Numbered from the stretch's first letter, positions 40,101-47,369 are shown. The stretch: DNA of 64,000 nucleotides from Pomphorhynchus laevis (GCA_012934845.2 WNNJ02000930.1:124001-188000), one strand, 5' to 3'. The notes: generated by a model not told the origin, from the sequence alone. Made by a program: numbers and translations.

Positions 40101-41570
40101 TTCATTCTTTATTGACAATATTTTTACTATATGATGATAGGCACTACTTGCGTGGACAAATGATCTAACCACTTCAAATTTCTTATGTAGAGAGGTTTAC
40201 CATCCACTCCGGGTATTAAAGCATTTTTTTAGATCCAAAAAGTTCAAAACTTTCCCATTATTGTTGGTAATGTTGAATTTCAATTCCGAATTAATTTAAT
40301 TTTTCAATGTATTTGTTTAAATCTCCTTTACCATGATGCCACACTCCAAAAATGTCGTCAAGATAACGAATATACATCATTGGATTTAGGTAACGTTGTT
40401 TAATGAATGATTCCTCTACAAAGGACACATACATCCCTGCATATGTTGGCCCTACATGACTGCCTGTGGCAGTGCCAACCTTCTGCCTATAAACTTATTC
40501 ATTGAAAATAAACGTGTTCGAATTTAATACTGTCTCCACAAGTTAAGAAACAAGTTAAATATTCACGTTACTTGCATTTTGGCGATGAAGGTGGTATTCA
40601 ATAGCCCTTATCATTTTATATTGCGTATGGATGTAAATAATGATTCCACATAAATGGTAAACATTATTGATTGTTCATTAATATTCTGCTTTATATTACA
40701 AATCTTCTAATAAATCCATCGGTGCTATCAAAGACTGATGGGCAATTCAGAAGCATATTGTGCAATTCATTATGTAGTCTTCGTGCTAATAGTTCACCGG
40801 CGGTATTAACATTTTATGCTCCTCCCCATTTGCATACCATTTTTTATTTGACGAGAAATGTCATTAGCAATATCATAGTGATCAGTTTCTGTAATCGCTT
40901 CATATGTGTTATCCCTCTACACTGCTGTGCCTTTATCGTCCTAAAGCGTCTTAACGTTTTTAGATACACAGTTTTTAATTCAGCAATACTAATTCGTTTG
41001 TGTGCACATCTAGCTAACTTGTCGCAGTTCTTTCTTAATAATCCACTCAAGCTACAATTATCCGTTGTACCTGGAACTCGATTGTATCCTTCTGAATTTT
41101 ATAAATTACTTTATAACTTATCGCACTATATATCATATTAATATATTATAATATATTATCATATTATAATATATAATTATATTATATCATATCATATTAC
41201 GGAATTAAGTGATAAATTTATTTTATCTTTACAAACTAATTCATATTCGTTTAAAATGATAAATCACGAAAATTATTCAGATTTGAACCATGACGTTGTC
41301 AGTTAAATTTATAAAACAGATTTATTATATTCTTACTGAGATTTAATTGAAATACTGAAAATATTTATCTAACCTGTTTATTTGCAATTCAGCATTCTGT
41401 AGTTTGATGTTTAGTTCGTTGACTTCTAGCTTTAATTCATGATTTGCTACTTCGAAATACATCTTTTTGCCCATTAAATGTGGCTGATTAAATTCATACA
41501 CTGCGATTATCACAAATAGAAATAGCGTGAAAATCATTGATCTGCTTAATATATTTCTACAGTTCACCAT
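13029..41570 (-). CDS. FUT8: FUT8, alpha-1,6-fucosyltransferase, complete eight-exon gene
   Basis: FUT8 transfers fucose from GDP-fucose in alpha-1,6 linkage to the core GlcNAc of N-glycans in the Golgi. Eight minus-strand exons sum to 1629 nt (543 codons with stop); all junction phases agree and every intron begins GT and ends AG. Visible in order: short cytosolic tail, one membrane segment (about residues 12-27), coiled-coil stem to about 70, the four-Cys core motif CxIxxxCGxGCQxHHVxYC (exon 4), HVRRTDK (about 340-346; family Arg pair), ATDDP (about 385-389), VILD (about 428-431), CTFSS (about 443-447) and an SH3 domain in exon 8. Length 542 against about 575 in vertebrates. A 13.3 kb intron 3 holds retrotransposons in both orientations. 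Oddities: two weak donors (GTTAGA after exon 1, GTTCGT after exon 3) and an SH3 loop reading GIDFNNW where the left-hand paralogue has GIAGNHW. Family assignment is firm; exons 1-3 rest on phase, splice sites and weaker similarity. Confidence 0.85.
13968..14118 (-). CDS. FUT8: FUT8 exon 7
   Basis: 151 nt, acceptor TTGTTTAG, donor GTAAGT. It encodes [25 protein letters not shown] and CTFSSN, matching YPNYEF, HNRYTE, VILDIHFLSQADF and CTFSSQ of FUT8. The last codon is AAT here and CAG in the left-hand copy at 111-261; CAG (Gln) is the family residue. Confidence 0.93.
14171..15850. other. FUT8 intron 6
   Basis: AT-rich intron between exons 7 and 6 (1797 bp in total). No mobile element or second gene recognised. 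Confidence 0.5.
15916..16095 (-). CDS. FUT8: FUT8 exon 6: donor-binding motif
   Basis: 180 nt from acceptor TTATTTAG to donor GTATAT. It encodes [13 protein letters not shown] (paired Arg and downstream Glu of the GDP-fucose site), HVEEFF and [11 protein letters not shown]. All residues that define the family in this stretch are present, unlike the copy at 60496-60675. Confidence 0.93.
16340..18120 (+). mobile_element. CR1-like LINE in FUT8 intron 5 (antisense to the gene)
   Basis: Five reading segments in order: [16 protein letters not shown] (16357-16791), [16 protein letters not shown] (about 16825), [16 protein letters not shown] and [13 protein letters not shown] (16923-17168), [14 protein letters not shown] and [10 protein letters not shown] (about 17208-17320; the YADD Asp is now Asn), and a C-terminal region with RPILEYCSP (17592-18056). 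This is a nearly complete CR1/Rex1-type RT; the nuclease half is absent (5' truncation). Stops and frameshifts make it dead. The host intron is recognisable on both sides, so the insertion postdates the intron. Confidence 0.85.
18140..19610. repeat. FUT8 intron 5, duplicated at 61840-62570
   Basis: AT-rich intron. About 18300-18560 matches about 61915-62155 closely and about 19150-19618 matches 62250-62525 more loosely. About 18650-18770 is a diverged copy of 16130-16250. No gene seen. Confidence 0.65.
19619..19862 (-). CDS. FUT8: FUT8 exon 5
   Basis: 244 nt after the 56-bp intron 4 (acceptor ACTGTTAG). It encodes [11 protein letters not shown] and [14 protein letters not shown], matching the PRPPYLPLAVP and VHGDPxxWWxxQF stretches of FUT8, and ends PVVG so that the split Gly codon completes with exon 6. 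Confidence 0.9.
19919..20271 (-). CDS. FUT8: FUT8 exon 4: Cys-rich start of GT23 catalytic domain
   Basis: 353 nt between acceptor TTTCTGTAG and donor GTAAGT. It encodes REKEA, then a Cys-rich stretch ending [13 protein letters not shown], the disulfide-rich signature of FUT8, then [12 protein letters not shown] (family TQRTLIL). It ends FRPWSG, matching the WSG of the family, and is followed by a 56-bp intron. Confidence 0.92.
20274..20540. other. Acceptor end of FUT8 intron 3
   Basis: Minus-strand intron sequence (ACTTCAGTTGTTAATAC, GATTTATAAC) that recurs on the plus strand before the dead exon 4 copy (about 53470-53560) and again at about 54625-54700. Confidence 0.6.
20540..22640 (-). 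mobile_element. LINE family J, longest copy (endonuclease to 3' end)
   Basis: Minus strand from 22640: NILLGDFNY (apurinic-type endonuclease GDFN motif, about 22610), TTSHDLI (about 22400; the nuclease SDH motif in changed form), a scrambled middle with a (TA)n tract, then RT at 21483-21157: [15 protein letters not shown] and [12 protein letters not shown]. The 3' region 20545-20870 matches 5300-5640 and 55320-55600. A GC-richer island in an AT-rich intron. No intact ORF. Confidence 0.75.
22052..22124. repeat. (TA)n microsatellite with duplicated 20-mer
   Basis: GTATTCATTCGAGAATAT occurs twice in a row (about 22052 and 22071) and runs into about 18 TA units to 22124, inside the J element. 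Confidence 0.9.
22641..23147. repeat. AT-rich repeat shared with 33100-33480
   Basis: About 22835-23110 (TAGATGTTCAATAGTG, GCATGATCAAAATAAT, CACTTTGTATCAGA) matches about 33135-33440 in the same orientation. It flanks PLE fragments at both sites and may be non-coding PLE sequence. The plus-strand ORF at 22901-23128 has no known domain. Confidence 0.55.
23148..23690 (-). mobile_element. PLE fragment: RT palm and thumb
   Basis: Minus strand: [31 protein letters not shown] (catalytic YIDD as YNDD), then [14 protein letters not shown], a His-rich turn LHKHSCI and [17 protein letters not shown]. Same family as 11340-12070 and 45168-45730. Broken frames. Confidence 0.75.
23691..24100. other. AT-rich spacer
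   Basis: Includes short PLE-like remnants (near 23860-24040, related to 31975-32100). No gene seen. Confidence 0.4.
24101..24420 (+). mobile_element. PD-(D/E)XK-type retroelement, copy 0: nuclease and C-terminal remnant
   Basis: Plus strand reads [14 protein letters not shown], matching the [11 protein letters not shown] start of the nuclease-like domain in the two larger copies, then jumps to [11 protein letters not shown] and SVSMTLRRR, matching their extreme C terminus. An internally deleted copy just upstream of copy A. Confidence 0.68.
24500..24710. other. 5' region of retroelement copy A
   Basis: Begins with TCTTTGTTATTAAAACTCTT, a motif repeated before copy B (about 27779 and 27939). 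No ORF. Confidence 0.5.
24711..27665 (+). mobile_element. Retroelement copy A: Cys-rich module, RT, CCHC-like motif, PD-(D/E)XK-type nuclease
   Basis: ATG at 24711 opens [11 protein letters not shown], then TGA where copy B has Cys, then a Cys-rich module (CxCxxxxxxCxxCxC, then CINC, about 24747-24840). The frame runs to about 25935 with [13 protein letters not shown] and [10 protein letters not shown] (RT motif A). One extra A in CAAACGG (about 25950) shifts the frame; 25926-27377 continues with [16 protein letters not shown] (motif B), YWYADDGNF (catalytic YADD), [15 protein letters not shown] (CCHC-like) and [13 protein letters not shown]-x-FLDICIFN (PD-(D/E)XK-like). A second shift near 27340 leads to the C-terminal [11 protein letters not shown] frame. 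Domain order recalls R2/NeSL-type LINEs; family name uncertain. About 980 codons with one stop and two frameshifts: recently dead. Confidence 0.85.
27667..27999. repeat. Junction between retroelement copies A and B
   Basis: Holds the 3' tail of copy A (GCCCATTTGAGGG, also in the tail of copy 0 at about 24416) and two tandem versions of the 5' motif with TTATTAAAACTCTTAC / TTATTAAAGTTCTTAC. The elements therefore abut head to tail. Confidence 0.65.
28000..31010 (+). mobile_element. Retroelement copy B, same family as copy A
   Basis: ATG at 28000: MPRGVLSS, then a Cys-rich module (CCNC, CIRCPC, CLNC). Frame changes near 28440; 28529-29068 carries [15 protein letters not shown]. Three in-frame stops (about 29066, 29152, 29238) precede [15 protein letters not shown] (RT motif A), [15 protein letters not shown] (motif B, Gly changed to Asn) and VWYADDGGC (YADD) at 29240-29617. 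29939-30331 carries the thumb-like region and 30421-30906 the nuclease-like [10 protein letters not shown]-x-FLDICIFN and [13 protein letters not shown]. More decayed than copy A; the two differ at most residues, so they are old relatives rather than a fresh tandem duplication. Confidence 0.83.
31011..31400. other. Spacer with short copy of a J-associated segment
   Basis: GCAATGCTCGCTCTGTCCCT (about 31148) matches about 22002-22022 within the J element. Otherwise AT-rich, no gene. Confidence 0.45.
31400..32275 (-). mobile_element. PLE fragment: RT core
   Basis: Minus strand from 32275: [27 protein letters not shown], a frame break, ADIKEAL-like sequence, a decayed SPIIADLF palm motif (about 31800-31850), [17 protein letters not shown] and the thumb. 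Matches 44854-45730 of copy B block by block. Joined in frame at its 5' end to a LINE fragment. Confidence 0.72.
32240..32690 (-). mobile_element. LINE RT fragment fused in frame to PLE sequence
   Basis: Minus strand reads [41 protein letters not shown] and [16 protein letters not shown], a jockey/CR1-like RT thumb and connector. The same ORF (32590-32129) then runs without a stop into the PLE segment [15 protein letters not shown] sequence also lies on the other side (32690-32880). GC-richer than its neighbours. Confidence 0.72.
32690..32880 (-). mobile_element. PLE RT remnant
   Basis: A second copy of the PLE stretch at 31995-32160 (ATATGTATATGCTTTCCCGA onward), upstream of the LINE fragment on the minus strand. 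Confidence 0.65.
32881..33524. repeat. AT-rich repeat shared with 22.8-23.1 kb, and a PLE scrap
   Basis: About 33060-33130 is a scrap of the PLE palm region (minus). About 33135-33440 matches 22835-23110. FUT8 exon 3 follows at 33525. Confidence 0.5.
33525..33702 (-). CDS. FUT8: FUT8 exon 3
   Basis: 178 nt, entering with phase 1 and leaving with phase 2, exactly as exons 2 and 4 require. The peptide includes [17 protein letters not shown], which parallels the family pattern RRR-x6-EL-x-F-x-L, and ends DRMR, joining exon 4 [14 protein letters not shown] like the ERSI-x8-SQTDG stretch of FUT8. The acceptor is AAAAG; the donor GTTCGT is weak. Open reading continues into the flanking intron apart from one TGA, so the 5' boundary is the least certain part of the gene model. 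Confidence 0.68.
34020..35040. repeat. Direct duplication in FUT8 intron 2
   Basis: About 34020-34350 and 34720-35040 are diverged copies (ATTCATACGTAAGTA, GAATTCAACAGAT, AATTAACGAAGAAATTTTCT). A partial third copy lies at about 37415-37510 in intron 1. Function unknown; no coding frame held in common. Confidence 0.7.
35041..35987. repeat. AT-rich intron 2 with block duplicated at 51.6-51.9 kb
   Basis: About 35680-35985 (CGGGATTATGGGC, TTAGCTCGCAATTTGAATTT, ATGTTCACTAAC) recurs at about 51580-51880, with a weaker copy at 52200-52420. No gene seen. Confidence 0.65.
35988..36150. repeat. Short tandem repeat ATTATAAGTATATAAATTGA
   Basis: About seven imperfect copies of a 20-bp unit, some shortened, next to FUT8 exon 2. 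Confidence 0.8.
36238..36278 (-). CDS. FUT8: FUT8 exon 2 (41 nt)
   Basis: Acceptor TTAAACAG and donor GTAAGT flank 41 nt that join exon 1 in phase and read [14 protein letters not shown]. The GKEH segment matches the position of the GEDHE/GKDHE motif of animal FUT8 just before the first catalytic-domain helices. A second copy with the same splice sites lies at 52632-52672. Confidence 0.75.
36290..38450. repeat. FUT8 intron 1 dispersed repeat cluster
   Basis: A unit of about 300-400 bp (GTGACCGAAAATATA, TATTTTTATTTTTAAATAAA, TTTTTATAATTGTG, GTATGTTAATGGC) recurs here about four times and again at 49.6-50.7 kb. About 36765-36985 matches 49905-50130 directly, while about 37860-38450 matches 49310-49740 inverted. 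A GC-richer patch at about 36510-36605 on the minus strand ends in a donor-like GTGAGT, but I cannot tie it to FUT8. Confidence 0.65.
38451..39000. other. AT-rich intron 1 sequence
   Basis: No gene or repeat that I can support; some poly-T near 38830. Confidence 0.4.
39010..41060 (-). mobile_element. Classical-order Penelope-like element: RT then C-terminal GIY-YIG
   Basis: Minus strand from 41060: [20 protein letters not shown] (no known domain), a broken segment, then [19 protein letters not shown] (about 40430-40490; PLE GxxMGxxxAPxYA) and [17 protein letters not shown] (catalytic YLDD, about 40335-40385). Thumb region 40172-39954, then a Cys-rich lead KRCECC and the nuclease [19 protein letters not shown] (about 39570-39630; GIY-YIG with the Gly of YVGET changed to Arg). 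Nuclease after RT is the usual Penelope order. 39010-39280 is GC-richer and probably the element's 3' end. Stops and shifts make it dead. It lies in FUT8 intron 1 in the same orientation as the gene. Confidence 0.75.
41145..41215. repeat. Low-complexity TATATT tract
   Basis: Imperfect repeats of ATATTATAAT / ATATCATATT. Confidence 0.7.
41374..41570 (-). CDS. FUT8: FUT8 exon 1: signal-anchor and start of stem
   Basis: Starts at an ATG and encodes 65 codons plus 2 nt. Residues 12-27 are hydrophobic ([13 protein letters not shown] core) after a short basic tail, as in a type II Golgi protein. The sequence that follows has Leu/Ile heptads ([13 protein letters not shown]), matching the coiled-coil stem of FUT8. 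The donor is GTTAGA after an AACAG, a weak GT donor. A decayed GIY-YIG fragment lies just upstream on the other strand, so the promoter is close to PLE debris; no TATA box or initiator is assigned. Confidence 0.7.
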
Positions 41571-41689
41571 TCAGCTATTGCACTTCTAAAATTTCGCAAT
41601 TCAAATAAAAACTCTTTATCATGTTGTGCTTCAAAATAAACAAAAAAATATCAACATTTGTTAGTAATACGACAAACAAATGTTTTTCA

Positions 41690-41880
41690 TTATATATTAA
41701 TAATAATTGTAACTGCAATATCACCGGATATAGTGTATCTAATACAATGTTCATGTAAATTGCAATATATTGGAGAAACAAATCAAATGTTAAAGCAAAG
41801 TTTTAAGCAGTACATATAATATAGTCAAATATAATACAGCATAATAGTCAAACAATATTTCATAGGCTTTTATAATTAAT
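41690..41880 (+). mobile_element. GIY-YIG fragment of permuted PLE, just upstream of FUT8 exon 1
   Basis: Plus strand, with one frame break: NNNCNCNIT then IQCSC-like and LQYIGETNQMLKQSFKQYI, the same nuclease as 9428-9150 and 42595-42959. It begins about 120 bp from the FUT8 start codon on the opposite strand. Confidence 0.65.
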
Positions 41881-41899
41881 ATAAAAGCTAATATAATAA

Positions 41900-42590
41900 A
41901 CTATTATATTGATGCATTATTTATAAATAATGCATAAGAAATTCTAAATATTTTTAGGATATAAAAAATATATATTATATTATATAAATATATATTAATA
42001 TATAAATATATATATTATGATATATTTTTAAAGGGTATTCCTTTCATTATCAAAAACTCGCCGTTCAAAAACAATAAGTACAATACTTATCAGCTATACA
42101 AATATAAACCTAATTTAATAACCATAATATTAATACTAGTTCGTAAATATTGAATGAATACCCGTGTGTAATAAATATAGAATCAATACTCGTTAACAAA
42201 TACTCGTTACCGAGTAAAATTTAATTTAAAATATTTTTTATATTTCTCAATAAAATACATTTAGAAATATATCCATCTTGATCTGTATTTAAATTTTTTA
42301 ATTTACAGGAAATATCAGGTATGGTTAAACGATAACAAAAAATTATTTTGATATTTCGCTAGAGTTTCCAGCGAAATATTAAAATAATTTTTGTTTAAAA
42401 AATTTAAATACATATCAGGATGGATATATTTCCAAATCCTAAATAGCTAGCCACTATATCGGAACGGATATAGTTTTATACTTGAGCAGCCAAAATATAT
42501 ATTATCGTATATGCTACCAGCACGATATCACTGAGAAGCCTTGTAGTCTTTCCATATCATTAGAAATCTTTATTTTTATTATGCTTGTTA
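41900..42590. other. AT-rich stretch with inverted pieces
   Basis: About 42225-42305 and 42375-42440 are an imperfect inverted repeat (GGAAATATATCCATCTTGA-like against TCAGGATGGATATATTTCC). No gene. Confidence 0.45.
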
Positions 42591-43699
42591 TACACTACAC
42601 CATAGGAGTAGTGTATCCAATACAATGTACATATTGATTGCAATGTATAGGAAAAAACATTAAATGTTAAAAACTGTTCAGGTAACACATATAATATACA
42701 CCATAATAGGTCAATATTAAAACAGAAACTATTAGAAAAAGAAGATTTTTGGATTAAAACGCTTAATTCCATGTACCTATTAGGATTGAATGACGTGGTA
42801 CAAGGAATTGGCAGAAGTAGTATAGTACATAATAAACAACTATATTATAATAATCCGGTTAAACGCAAGCCATTAAGTCATGGCGATAAAAGGAATGAGA
42901 AAAATAGAGTTAAGAATATTAAAAACGATAAGTATATACATGAACAATTAAAATATTAAAACAACTTTTAAGAGATTATAAACTAAAAGATCTTTATGTA
43001 AAAATAAGAAGTTTTTTAAAGAAATCATATGTTCAATAAATCAAAGAATTATTAATGATTATGATAGGTTAAGTTGTATAATAGAACATTATTGTGATAT
43101 AAAATACTATAATATAAAATAAAAGTATATAATATAAATATACATATTATACACGCAAAGTATATAATATTGTAGTATATAAGTATTTTACTTTTGTACT
43201 TTAAAAGTAAAATAATTTACTTTTTTTCAGAAATGCAAATACAAAAGTCTAAATTTTTATAAAATAGATGAACATATATGTACTCATTATCTAGAATTTA
43301 TTGTAATTAAGTTAAATGTTATCAAAACGGTATAAATATAGATCAAATGGTATCAAAAGTGTATAAATATAAGTTAACTAATAATAACAATAAAAATAAA
43401 ATTTACAATTCGTTATAAAATGACCTTAATGCTTACTTTAGTAAGCTGATTAATAGTAAAAGCTTAAATACATCGAAGATATACATTTGAAAAACTTTTA
43501 TATTGGATAAAATTAGAGAGAAATTGAAAATAATAAACAATCATATAAGGAAAGATCAAATTAATAAAGATATGTATACAGAACTTAATAAATTTAACCA
43601 TAACTATCTAATTACGTTTATTGATAAAGCTAGAGCCTTACTTGTTTGGTGCAAGAAAGCGTTTACAAAAAAAATTATTTCACATTATTCTATGTAATG

Positions 43700-44230
43700 A
43701 TACGCTTTTAATAAAGAAATATGTTAAATAGAAATCAGCTAAAGTAATAAAAAAGTAGGTTTTAATTATTTTTTAAAAACTTTAAAATTAAATAATTTAA
43801 CTCGCATAACCGAAGTTGGCTTGACGTTTTGAGGTAAAAAATATTAAAAAACTACTAAATTGTACAGAATAGTATAAACGGTTTTTATATGAATTCAAAT
43901 ATTTTAGTAAAATAGAATTTTCGTTTTAAATTTACGACAAACTTTTCTTATGATAACATGCGCAATGTTTTACATTTTTGAATTGTACATTTCGAACCGA
44001 TCGCAGATATATATATATATATATTTATCCTTTAATTCAATATCTAGAACAATTTTTTGAAATTATATTAATAATAATATTTTCTTACCCTGAAAATACA
44101 AAGCCATATTTAATTATTTATTTTTTTAAATACTTAAATTCATCATTTTTATTACTTGAACTGATTTCTCCAAAACAATTTCTAGATTAAAAGCGTATCA
44201 TTACATGGCATATTGTGAAATAAATATTTT
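43700..44230. other. AT-rich insertion within PLE copy B
   Basis: Separates the LITFIDKA block from the next RT block. It contains a short (AT)n near 44005-44022 and TGATACGCTTTTAAT near its left end mirrored by ATTAAAAGCGTATCA at about 44188, a perfect 15-bp inverted pair, which may mark the ends of a non-autonomous element (about 43699-44202). Confidence 0.5.
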
Positions 44231-44461
44231 TTAAACCGGTTTATTGCACCAAACAAAACCTAAAGTTAGTAATAACATTGTCTTCTAATGCCAAAGGCTT
44301 TTTTATGATACACTCATGAAAGACGAATATTCTAATAATTTAAATGCAAACGGAACATATGATTGTAGTAATTTAAATTTAGAAACAATTATTACAAGTC
44401 ATTGTTATATAACACATAAAAGCGGTATAAAGTTTAAATCAGTTAATATAGCTATATTCCT

Positions 44462-44745
44462 CTTCTTTTTCTTCAGTGTTTATTTTACTTCGCTACGGAG
44501 TTCGATTATTTGTCACGGCGATGATCCTATCATATTCACGGTGACGGGCCATTATTGATGGATGGCTATCTCTTGCGAGGAGAACGCGGCCGTATCATTG
44601 TAGTCGCCTTTCGCAAAATTCATTGAGACAGCATTTCATAATGTTGATGCCACGGCTTTTTACGACTGGCTTGATGCGAAGTCTATATCAAACTCTCCCT
44701 CTTCTCAGCACAGACGTGCGACCGACCATGGCGGAGTTAGATAAT
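44462..44745. other. GC-richer island inside PLE copy B
   Basis: Interrupts the PLE reading. It starts after a CTTCAG, contains GAGAACGCGGCCG and ACGTGCGACCGACCATGGCG, and has no long ORF on either strand. Origin unknown. Confidence 0.45.
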
Positions 44746-45730
44746 AAAACTATACCTATATTATATTGAAATTCAAAATTACATAAAAATTAAATAAAAC
44801 CTAGGTTCATATGTAGTGCGTTTAAATGTACATTAAAATCACTTTCTGTCTATATGAATAAAATACTTAAAGTAATTAAAGCACACTTCAAGAAATATTG
44901 TAAGGTAATCGAAATTAATACTTGTATAAAACACTATTTCAGTATTAATTCTACAAAAGAATTTTTTGAACACACAAAAGGAATAAATTTCCCAAATATA
45001 AATACACGATTTCAGTACGCTTTTTACAAATCTAGATTTAGCAGATATTAAATTAAAAAAATTAGAAAAATTAATTAATCTTATATTCGGACAAAGGTAT
45101 ACATATATATTATAATAACTATAACGCCTATCTAACAAAAATTAAGCCATCAAGTAAATATAAATATATGGATAAAATTGAATTAATAAAATCCTTAAAT
45201 ATTTTAATAAATCAAAATTATTTAAAAGTTGGGACAGCTTTATTTAGACAAATAAAATGTGTTGCTATGGGAGGTAATAATAGCCCAATTATAGCTGACT
45301 TATTTTCAAGCTTTATAGAATATGAATTTGCTCATAACTGTGTAAAAAATATATTTAAATTATATAAAGATATGACATATATGTTTCGATGCATTGATGA
45401 TATTTGTATTTAACTCTAACGATTTTTATTCAATAAGCGAATAAATTTATACAGGTAGCCTCATTCTTAATAAAACCAATATTAATGATAAATAAAGTAT
45501 ATATCTTGATATGAACATTAAATTAACATCAATTAAAACTACTTTTTATTTATATATTTAAGACGACATTTTAAATTCACAAGAAACATATTTTTGCCTG
45601 ATCATTCATGCATATCATAAATATAAAATATAATACATTAAATAATGAATTTTAAGAATTGCCATAATATGTAACGATATTAACTTTTTTCAAGGTTATA
45701 GTCTTCACACAGTACACTTTTTAGATTTGT

Positions 45731-47369
45731 AAATGTTTTGTAGATTCATTTTTTATCAAACATTTTAATAACTCCTCATTTGTCACGTACAACTAGTTCG
45801 TGATATTAACCTATAAAATATGACCTTTTTGACCTATTAATATAAACTATTAGGTATGCTTTCACATTAAAGCATACATATTATTACGTTTGATCACTAT
45901 AATTCTAAAGGTTCTTCTGAAATCAACAATGTTGAGTATTCAACACCTTATCGAGTGTATAACACATTGAATTACTTTGCAAGAAATCACGTATGTAATA
46001 GAGTACTGAGATTACAGTTTTTGCTCTATCTTTTTGCTCTATTGCTCTCTTGTTTTTTGCTCTAAACCGTTAACAAACTGGTGTTTTTGGCTATTACATA
46101 TGGTCACAATTATAAAAGTATATTTTTATTTAAAAAAATATTAAATATAATAACAATAAATAATTATAATCATATTATAAACATAATATCGTAATTTATT
46201 GATTTTAGGAAGCGAAGCCAAATCGGTTTGATAATTTAGTAACAAATAATTTTAATTTAGATAAAATAAAAATTGAGTGGATGTTTTTAGTTAATAAATC
46301 AAGTTATAATTACAAATTACCAATTAATTTTCATTACTGTATATGACAATGTTTACAAATAATATAATTTATTAAAAATAATCAACTGTTTTGTTTTTTA
46401 TTTAAAAAATGATATTTTGTATGATATATTTTATATAACAAAATGATATTTTTATATAAAAAAATGAAATTTATGATATTTTTAATCATAAATATTTTTT
46501 ATTAAAAATAAGTAAAACAATAAATATACAAATACAAATTCTAAGTAAAGGCAAAATTATTTTTCTGATGTAGTCGATAATGGGCATAGCTAAGAACGGT
46601 TCGATTCCAACCAAGTGTTCACCTAATAATTCCAAATAATCGTAGATACATTGCTTTTAATTTATATTCGAAATCCGAAATATATGGCAGGCTTATCACA
46701 TTATTTTGAGTTGTTTATTAACAACTCTATTAATTAAAATTTGTTTATTAAAATTTGTTTATTAACTTAATTAGTTTATAATAAATAAATTGCTAAATAA
46801 AAGAAATAAGAGAATTTGCCAGATACAGATATTAAACTATTTTAAATTTTGTATAGTGTATATAGATGACATTCAATTAGTCATATAGTATTACTTATAA
46901 AGTGTTATCGTATTCTTCGAAATGGCCTAATATATTTTGTTTATTTGTCTTAAATTTTTCAATTTTCTCTACATCGATGTTCGTTCATTTTTTTAAAGAA
47001 TTTTATTTTTGATAAAATCTGTTTGTTAAATTAATTATTTCGTAATAAATAATCTTTTATTTATTCTAAATTTTTTATATATTTGTCTTATCGTACTAGT
47101 AAAAATGCCATCAAAACAAGTAAAATGATAAGAAAAGCAAACTAAAGAGGAAACTACATAAAAAATAGTAACATATCGGTAAAAAAATTATATTAAAAAG
47201 CTATTTTGGGTCTTCTAATTGAATAATTATGATCACTTACCTAAATCACAATATTTTTACTATAAATACAGTTTAAAATTGAAATATTTGGTAATTAAAT
47301 TATTTTTAATCTTAAAAGGAATGTTTATAATTTAGTATTATTCTGAACCAATTAATTACCTTGTACTTG
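45731..47369. other. AT-rich intergenic sequence
   Basis: No gene seen. The only feature I can point to is the tRNA-like B box at 46598-46608. Confidence 0.4.
46566..46615 (+). other. tRNA-derived remnant (Pol III B box)
   Basis: GGTTCGATTCC at 46598-46608 is an exact B-box match and is followed by AACC as a T-stem partner. Upstream TGTAGTCGATAATGGG resembles a weak A box, but the spacing is too short for a full tRNA. Possibly a SINE head or decayed tRNA pseudogene. Confidence 0.35.

Larger units (their letters stand above)
42595..45730 (+). mobile_element. Permuted Penelope-like element copy B: GIY-YIG, linker, RT palm, thumb
   Basis: The most continuous permuted copy. In order: GIY-YIG (42595-42959; GVVYPIQC, LQCIGKN, EKEDFWIKTLNS, LGLNDVVQGIGRSS); connector (42960-43130); a decayed EHICTH segment (about 43275); DKIREKLKIINNH and LITFIDKARALLVW (43503-43697); an insertion; ETIITSHCYITHKSG (44316-44460); an insertion; [19 protein letters not shown] (44854-45051); [20 protein letters not shown] and MFRCIDDICI, catalytic DD present (45168-45413); thumb [11 protein letters not shown] and a RIAIICND segment to about 45690. 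No GIY-YIG follows. The nuclease-first order matches the Naiad/Chlamys clade. Stops, shifts and two insertions: inactive. Confidence 0.82.

Noticed and set aside
41575-41781. Minus-strand ORF directly upstream of FUT8 exon 1, possibly an N-terminal extension
   Set aside because: It is the antisense of a recognisable GIY-YIG fragment and is not in an open frame through to the exon 1 ATG.
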